Shown here in pieces: positions 59,151 through 64,000 of a stretch of DNA of 64,000 bases. The DNA is from Streptomyces acidicola (GTDB taxonomy: Bacteria; Actinomycetota; Actinomycetes; Streptomycetales; Streptomycetaceae). The position numbers were made by a program, and so were the translations under genes. The stretch spans positions 1 to 64,000 of the forward strand of contig NZ_VMNX01000006.1 in assembly GCF_009377235.1 (NCBI RefSeq), given 5' to 3'. The notes below the pieces were generated by a model. The model saw nothing but the letters and a program-made list of their open reading frames with translations, was not told the origin of the DNA and ran no database searches. Every line of letters begins with the position of its first letter. The stretch's first letter is position 1.

Positions 59151-60933
59151 GATCCCGCTGCGCCGCAGCCTGCTGGCACGTCTGCTGAGCATCTCCGTGC
59201 TCATTGCCCTGCTGTCGATCGGTTCCACCGCCTGGCTCGTGTTTCGGAGCACCACCCTGGCGATCGAGCAGGAGCGGGGCGACGTCCTGGCGGACGACGT
59301 GGGGATCCAGGACGCGCTGACCGGCTACGCGGCCCGCCACCGGGACTGGAAAGGTGTGTCCCGGACCGTTCGGCGGCTGGCCGAGAAGACCGGCCGTCGC
59401 ATCACCCTGACCACCCGGGAACGCCGGGTGATCGCCGACTCCGGCAGAGGGCAGTCCGACCTGCCGGCCCGGGCTTCGGCGGTCATCGACCCGCTGAATA
59501 CGCCCGCAGACGCAGGAGGGGGCACCGGCTGGGAGACTTCACGCATCGATCCGCGGGCCGTGGGTCCGTACCGCCTTCCCGCCCGGGAACGACAGCGCCT
59601 CGAACGCCTTGCCCGTGACCGCGCCACGTGCCTGTCCGGCATAGGACTTCGGGCCCAGGTGGCCGTCCGGGCCGGCGGGCGGCCCTACGTCCTGACGTCC
59701 CCTTCGGCCTCCGTTTCCCGAGGTCTGAGCGAGCAGGTGTGCCCTGCCACAGCACTCGAGGAACCCACCAGAACTGAGGCCGGCGCTCTTGAGGAGTTGG
59801 GGAGGCTGGTGGCCGGTTGCGCGCGGCGCCGCGGCGTGACCACCTACGACGACCGCCTGGTGCCACTTGCGGACTTCGTCGTGCCGTTCAAGGGGACTCC
59901 GGACGAGATCGAGACCGTCGAGAACTGCGTCGAGGAGGCGCGGGGTGACCAACTGGCCGGCTATGTGGCCCCGCCCGCCCTCCTGTTCGTCGCGGCGTCT
60001 TCCGGCCCGGCCACCCCCGTGTTCGACTTGTCCCCGACCAACACCGCCCGGATCGTGGGCGTCACCGGCCTGGTCCTGGCACTGACGGTCGCGGTGACCA
60101 CCGTCATCGCGGTACGGCTGGTAAGGCCGCTGCGTGCGCTGGCCGACGCGGCCCACGACCCGAGCGGGCAGCACGTCCGTGTCCCGGTCACCACCAAGGA
60201 CGAGACCGGCTATCTGGCCGCCGCCTTCAACGACCTGTCCGAACGGCGGGAACGCATCGAGGAGCTGCGCAAGGCCATGGTCAGCGACATCGCGCACGAG
60301 CTGCGCACACCGCTGACCAATATCCGCGGGTGGCTGGAGGCCGCGCAGGACGGTATCGCCGTGCCCGACGCCGCCCTGATCTCCTCGCTCCAGGACCAGG
60401 CACTGCTGCTGCAGCACATCATCGACGACCTACAGGTCCTTGCCGCGGCCGACGCCGGGACGCTGCGGCTGCACCCGGAGCGGCTGGTTGTGCGCGAGGT
60501 GGTCGAGCAGGTCGCCGCCGCGCACCGGGCGAACGCTCAGTCGGCGGGTGTCACGGTGCTCACCCATACCGCGGGTGATCCGGTTGTCGACGCCGACCCG
60601 GTCCGGCTGCGCCAAATGTTGGGCAACCTGATGTCCAACGCGGTACGCCACACCCCGCCCGGCGGCACGGTGACGCTCACCGCCCACCGCGGCGTCGAGG
60701 AGGTCGAGATCCAGGTCGCCGACACCGGCAGCGGCATCCAGCCGGAGGACCTGCCCAAGGTGTTCGACCGTTTCTGGCGGGCTGAGAAGTCCCGCAGCAG
60801 GCGCACCGGAGGCAGCGGCCTCGGCCTGTCCATCGTCCGGCAGCTCATCGAGGCCCACAAGGGAGAGGTCTCCGTGACGAGCGTGCCCGGCACGCAGACG
60901 GTGTTCACCCTGCGGCTGCCCGCCGGCCGGTAG
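59131..60933 (+). CDS. BaeS-type sensor histidine kinase
   Basis: A 600-residue membrane kinase. Transmembrane helix 1 at about residues 15-37 and helix 2 at about 308-330 enclose a large 270-residue extracytoplasmic sensor domain with five cysteines. Then a HAMP segment (VRLVRPLRALADAAHD), the phospho-acceptor SDIAHELRTPLTNIRGWLE, and the HATPase with GNLMSNAVRHTPPGG, DTGSGI and GGSGLGLSIVRQL. The start is GTG at 59131 or 59140, overlapping the response-regulator end. It probably senses an envelope signal and controls the divergent MacAB-like operon. Confidence 0.93.
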   Translation: MAAVARRIPLRRSLLARLLSISVLIALLSIGSTAWLVFRSTTLAIEQERGDVLADDVGIQDALTGYAARHRDWKGVSRTVRRLAEKTGRRITLTTRERRVIADSGRGQSDLPARASAVIDPLNTPADAGGGTGWETSRIDPRAVGPYRLPARERQRLERLARDRATCLSGIGLRAQVAVRAGGRPYVLTSPSASVSRGLSEQVCPATALEEPTRTEAGALEELGRLVAGCARRRGVTTYDDRLVPLADFVVPFKGTPDEIETVENCVEEARGDQLAGYVAPPALLFVAASSGPATPVFDLSPTNTARIVGVTGLVLALTVAVTTVIAVRLVRPLRALADAAHDPSGQHVRVPVTTKDETGYLAAAFNDLSERRERIEELRKAMVSDIAHELRTPLTNIRGWLEAAQDGIAVPDAALISSLQDQALLLQHIIDDLQVLAAADAGTLRLHPERLVVREVVEQVAAAHRANAQSAGVTVLTHTAGDPVVDADPVRLRQMLGNLMSNAVRHTPPGGTVTLTAHRGVEEVEIQVADTGSGIQPEDLPKVFDRFWRAEKSRSRRTGGSGLGLSIVRQLIEAHKGEVSVTSVPGTQTVFTLRLPAGR

Positions 60934-61754
60934 GCGGGGGTGGCCGCGGGGTGTGCCGAACCGGCAACTCTTCGAGCGGCGTTGTGCAGTTCCACCTGTC
61001 GAGGAGCGCGGGCACGGTGCTGGTGAGCCGACGCTGTCCCAGCCGTGAAAGCTGCCCACGCTGTGGCCATCCGGAGGTTCTGCGGCCACTTTGGGCGCCA
61101 TGAGGCCGTGCGGGGCCGGGCCGTACGCAGATGGGGCGGCCCCGCGATGTTCGCTCGGCGGCCTGTGACGACCGCGAACAAGCGGTGAGCGTCGTCAGCG
61201 CGATGCCCACTGCTCGGTACTCGGACTCAGCTGCACTTACGTCCGGTGTTGATGCACTGGACCGCCTTGTTCATCAGCTTCGCGTCCAAGACGTTGCTGA
61301 AGCGGCCGGCCCCGGCCTCCTGATCCGGCGGTGGGCGTCCCGGCCCAGAAGAGCTGTCAGCGCGGCGGCCGGGCAGCCAGTGCGAGGGTCGACTCGATCG
61401 CCTCCGTCTGGTCGCTGAGGTGGCCGGCCCGGACACTCATGAGGAAGAGGGCCAGGCGCGGGCCGATGGCGCCACTCAGCATCCGGCGACGGCCTACGGG
61501 CCCGAACAGGACACGGTGACCCACACCGCCAAGGAATGCGAATGTGCAGCCTCGGGAGCCGAGTTCTTCCTCGTCGTGGTGCCCGGACCCCCGACAGGCT
61601 CCCTTTCCCGCTGCCGCTTCTCCCACCGCCCGGATCGCGATACCGGATCAGGGGACGGCATGCATTAGCGTGGCGGGTGTTGACGGAGAGCCCGTGCTGG
61701 CTCGTGCTGGTTTTTCAGCGTAATGGGGGTAAACGTGCAGGTCAGAGCGATTTC
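60934..61754. other. 820-bp stretch without a convincing gene
   Basis: No frame has a good start, motif and composition together. A minus-strand frame ends near 61227 with a natural-looking, Cys-containing tail (FSNVLDAKLMNKAVQCINTG, then RKCS), and another minus-strand frame ends at 61357 with SDQTEAIESTLALAAR. These could be ends of decayed genes. A promoter for sbcD must lie at the right-hand end. Confidence 0.4.
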
Positions 61755-62918
61755 ATGAAATTGCTGCACACTTCCGACTGGCATCTCGGCCGGGCGTTCC
61801 ACCGGGTGAACATGCTCGGGGCCCAGGCCGAGTTCATCGGCCACCTCGTCCGATGCGTGCGCGAGCGCGAGGTGGACGTGGTGGTCGTTTCGGGGGACGT
61901 GTACGACCGGGCGGTGCCCCCGCTGGCCGCGGTCGAGCTGTTCGACGACGCCCTGCACCGGCTGGCGGAGCTGGGGGTGCCGACGGTGATGATCTCCGGG
62001 AACCACGACTCGGCGCGCCGGCTCGGCGTCGGCGCCGGGCTCATCGGCCGCGCGGGCATCCATCTGCGGACCGACGCCTCGGCGTGCGGCACACCCGTGG
62101 TGCTCGCCGACGCCCACGGCGACGTGGCGTTCTACGGGCTGCCGTACCTGGAACCGGCGCTGGTGAAGGACGAGTTCGGGGTCGACAAGCCGGGCCACGA
62201 GGCCGTGCTCGCCGCCGCCATGGACCGGGTCCGCGCGGATCTCGCCACACGCGCCGGGGGCACGCGTTCCGTGGTGCTCGCCCACGCCTTCGTCACCGGC
62301 GGCGAGGCCAGCGACAGCGAGCGCGACATCTCCGTGGGTGGAGTCGCCTCGGTGCCCGCCGGAGTCTTCGACGGCGTGGACTACGTGGCGCTGGGCCACC
62401 TGCACGGCAGCCAGGTCATCACCGGGCGCGTGCGGTACTCGGGCTCCCCGCTGGCGTACTCGTTCTCGGAGACGGACCACCGCAAGAGCATGTGGCTCGT
62501 CGACCTCGGCGCCGACGGCTCGGTCGAGGCCGAGCGGGTCGACTGCCCGGTGCCACGCCCGCTGGCCCGTATCCGGGGGGAGCTGGAGGACCTGCTCGCC
62601 GACCCGGAGCTCGCGCCGTACGAGGGCGCGTGGATCGAGGCGACCCTCACCGACCCCGTCCGCCCGGCCGACCCCATGGCACGGCTGAGTGAGCGTTTCC
62701 CGCACACGCTCAGCCTCGTCTTCGCCCCTGAGCGGTCCCCCGAGGACCCGGACGTCTCCTACGCCAGACGCCTCGCGGGCCGCGACGACCGGCAGATCGC
62801 GGAGGACTTCGTGGCCCATGTGCGCGGCGCGGGGCCCGACGAGCGCGAACAGGCCGTGCTCCAGGACGCGTTCGACGCGGTACGTGCCGACGAGGCCGTG
62901 CGGGAGGGCGCCCGGTGA
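61755..62918 (+). CDS. sbcD: Exonuclease SbcD
   Basis: Mre11-type nuclease subunit of the SbcCD complex, 387 residues. Phosphoesterase motifs are complete: LHTSDWHLGRAFH, VVVVSGDVYDRAVPP, MISGNHDSARRLGVG, LAHAFVTGG and VALGHLHGSQ. With SbcC it cuts DNA hairpins and trims double-strand ends. ATG at 61755 gives the canonical MKLLHTSDWHLG start although its ribosome-binding site is weak. The stop overlaps the sbcC start (GTGA), the normal layout. Confidence 0.96.
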   Translation: MKLLHTSDWHLGRAFHRVNMLGAQAEFIGHLVRCVREREVDVVVVSGDVYDRAVPPLAAVELFDDALHRLAELGVPTVMISGNHDSARRLGVGAGLIGRAGIHLRTDASACGTPVVLADAHGDVAFYGLPYLEPALVKDEFGVDKPGHEAVLAAAMDRVRADLATRAGGTRSVVLAHAFVTGGEASDSERDISVGGVASVPAGVFDGVDYVALGHLHGSQVITGRVRYSGSPLAYSFSETDHRKSMWLVDLGADGSVEAERVDCPVPRPLARIRGELEDLLADPELAPYEGAWIEATLTDPVRPADPMARLSERFPHTLSLVFAPERSPEDPDVSYARRLAGRDDRQIAEDFVAHVRGAGPDEREQAVLQDAFDAVRADEAVREGAR

Positions 62919-64000
62919 GGCTGCACCACCTGGACATCACGGCCTTCGGGCCGTTCGGCGGCTCCCAGCAGGTCGACTTCGACGAACTGTCGGCGGCCGG
63001 GCTCTTCCTGCTGCACGGTCCGACGGGCGCGGGCAAGACGTCCGTCCTCGACGCCGTCTGCTACGCGCTGTACGGCTCGGTGCCGGGCGCCCGGCACAGC
63101 AGCCAGGGGCTGACCCTGCGCAGCGACCACGCGGCGCCCACGACCCGTACCGAGGTCCGGCTCGAACTCACCGTCGCCGGACGCCGGTTGGAGGTCACCC
63201 GGCAGCCGCCCTGGGAGCGCCCCAAGAAGCGCGGCACGGGCACGACACTCGACAAGGCGCAGAGCTGGCTGCGCGAGTACGACCCGGTGGCGGGCTCCTG
63301 GAAGGACCTCAGCCGCTCCCACCAGGAGATCGGCGAGGAGATCACCCAGCTCCTCGGCATGAGCCGCGAGCAGTTCTGCCAGGTCGTGCTGCTGCCCCAG
63401 GGGGACTTCGCGCGTTTCCTGCGTGCCGACGCCGAGGCCCGCGGAAAGCTCCTCGGTCGGCTCTTCGACACGCACCGCTTCGCCGAGGTCGAGAAGCGTC
63501 TCGCCGAGCGCAGGCGCACCACGGAGGCCGAAGTCCGGGCGGGCGACACGGAGTTGCTCGCCGACGCGCACCGCATGCAGCAGGCCGCCGGTGACGCGAC
63601 GCCCCCACCCGAGCTGGCGCCGGGCGACCCGGGGCTCGCCGAGGCGGTGCTGGCCTGGGCGGCCGTGGCCCGCAGTACGGCGCGCGAGCGGCTCACCATC
63701 GCGCACTGCGCACGGGCCGCCGCCGACTCGGCACGGGCCGCCACCGAGCGCACCCTCGACGACGTACGCGAACTGGCGCGACAGCAACGGAGGTTCGCGG
63801 AGGCCAAGGAGCGGGCCCGGCTCCTTCAGGAGCGGGCCGACTCCCACCGCCAGGCGCAGACGCGGATGGAGCGCGGCCGCAAGGCCGAGACCGTCGCGCC
63901 CGCGCTGGACCTCCGGGACGCGGCCGAGGCCGAGCACCACCGCGCCGCGACGGACGAGACACGCGCGCGTGCCCTGCTCCCGCAGGCGTACGCCGAGGCC
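62915..64000 (+). CDS. sbcC: Exonuclease SbcC, N-terminal part (cut by window end)
   Basis: Rad50-type ATPase subunit of SbcCD; the first 362 codons are visible and the frame is open at the window edge. It starts VRLHHLDITAFGPFGGSQQVDFDEL, with Walker A LLHGPTGAGKTSVLDAVCYALYG at about residues 32-54 and the Q-loop region EQFCQVVLLPQGDFARFLRA near 155. From about residue 175 the sequence becomes helical and charged (Arg/Glu/Ala), the start of the long coiled coil. GTG at 62915 overlaps the sbcD stop. Confidence 0.95.
   Translation, partial: MRLHHLDITAFGPFGGSQQVDFDELSAAGLFLLHGPTGAGKTSVLDAVCYALYGSVPGARHSSQGLTLRSDHAAPTTRTEVRLELTVAGRRLEVTRQPPWERPKKRGTGTTLDKAQSWLREYDPVAGSWKDLSRSHQEIGEEITQLLGMSREQFCQVVLLPQGDFARFLRADAEARGKLLGRLFDTHRFAEVEKRLAERRRTTEAEVRAGDTELLADAHRMQQAAGDATPPPELAPGDPGLAEAVLAWAAVARSTARERLTIAHCARAAADSARAATERTLDDVRELARQQRRFAEAKERARLLQERADSHRQAQTRMERGRKAETVAPALDLRDAAEAEHHRAATDETRARALLPQAYAEA

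Noticed and set aside
59860..60420. Minus-strand frame of 292 codons inside the sensor kinase gene
   Set aside because: Shadow of the kinase frame; no motif, and the kinase domains are complete on the plus strand.
1..64000. CRISPR arrays, tRNA or rRNA genes
   Set aside because: No regularly spaced identical repeats and no tRNA- or rRNA-like sequences were recognised on either strand.

Overview
The window looks like a chromosomal segment of a Streptomyces (or close relative). The DNA is very GC-rich with strong third-position GC bias. Overlapping ATGA or GTGA start/stop junctions are common, and the protein families are typical of the genus: MoxR/VWA pairs, tripartite tricarboxylate transport, IclR, DctR-type two-component systems and universal stress proteins. 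I see no rRNA, tRNA or CRISPR array.

Layout. 0-10 kb: a CDF metal exporter; an FMN reductase divergent from a TetR regulator with paired operators; a MoxR ATPase plus VWA pair; and a stress/dormancy-like group (CBS-BON protein, cyclic-nucleotide-binding protein, tandem-Usp protein, phosphoketolase). 10-16 kb: a sensor kinase and response regulator divergent from the tctCBA tricarboxylate transporter. 16-23.5 kb: an IclR-controlled sugar-acid catabolic cluster (talarate/galactarate-type dehydratase, MFS importer, RraA-like protein, SnoaL-like protein, semialdehyde dehydrogenase, FAH-family protein) with ATGGGAT-type operators in the divergent promoter. 23.6-24.5 kb: a dead ATP-dependent DNA ligase. 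24.9-30.1 kb: an inositol-like operon (two xylose-isomerase-like TIM barrels, a Gfo/Idh/MocA dehydrogenase, a sugar MFS porter) carrying the scar of an IS200/IS605-type element. 30.3-31.8 kb: a cobalamin riboswitch in front of an ABC importer operon reduced to fragments. 32-35 kb: small housekeeping-like genes, several with a leaderless-promoter signature.

35-54 kb is an accessory, decaying region of transposase scraps, truncated genes and repeated modules. Its unifying feature is a 17-bp palindrome, roughly TTwCAGTCwGACTGwAA, found at 36.1, 37.3, 46.0 and 51.6 kb. It lies about 24 nt upstream of one intact MarR-family regulator (51.68 kb) and two decayed copies of it (36.20 and 46.06 kb). 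It also lies beside an intact and a decayed alpha/beta-hydrolase gene and an NmrA/SDR operon. I infer a small redox/esterase regulon that spread by local duplication and is now partly collapsing. This is the best candidate for an undescribed system here.

54-61 kb holds a MacAB-like export operon (lipoprotein, HlyD-type adaptor with a split peptidoglycan-binding-like domain, ATPase, FtsX-like permease) divergent from its probable OmpR/BaeS-type two-component system. 61.7-64 kb holds sbcD and the start of sbcC, which runs off the window. All functional calls come from reading motifs by eye; no database search was possible.
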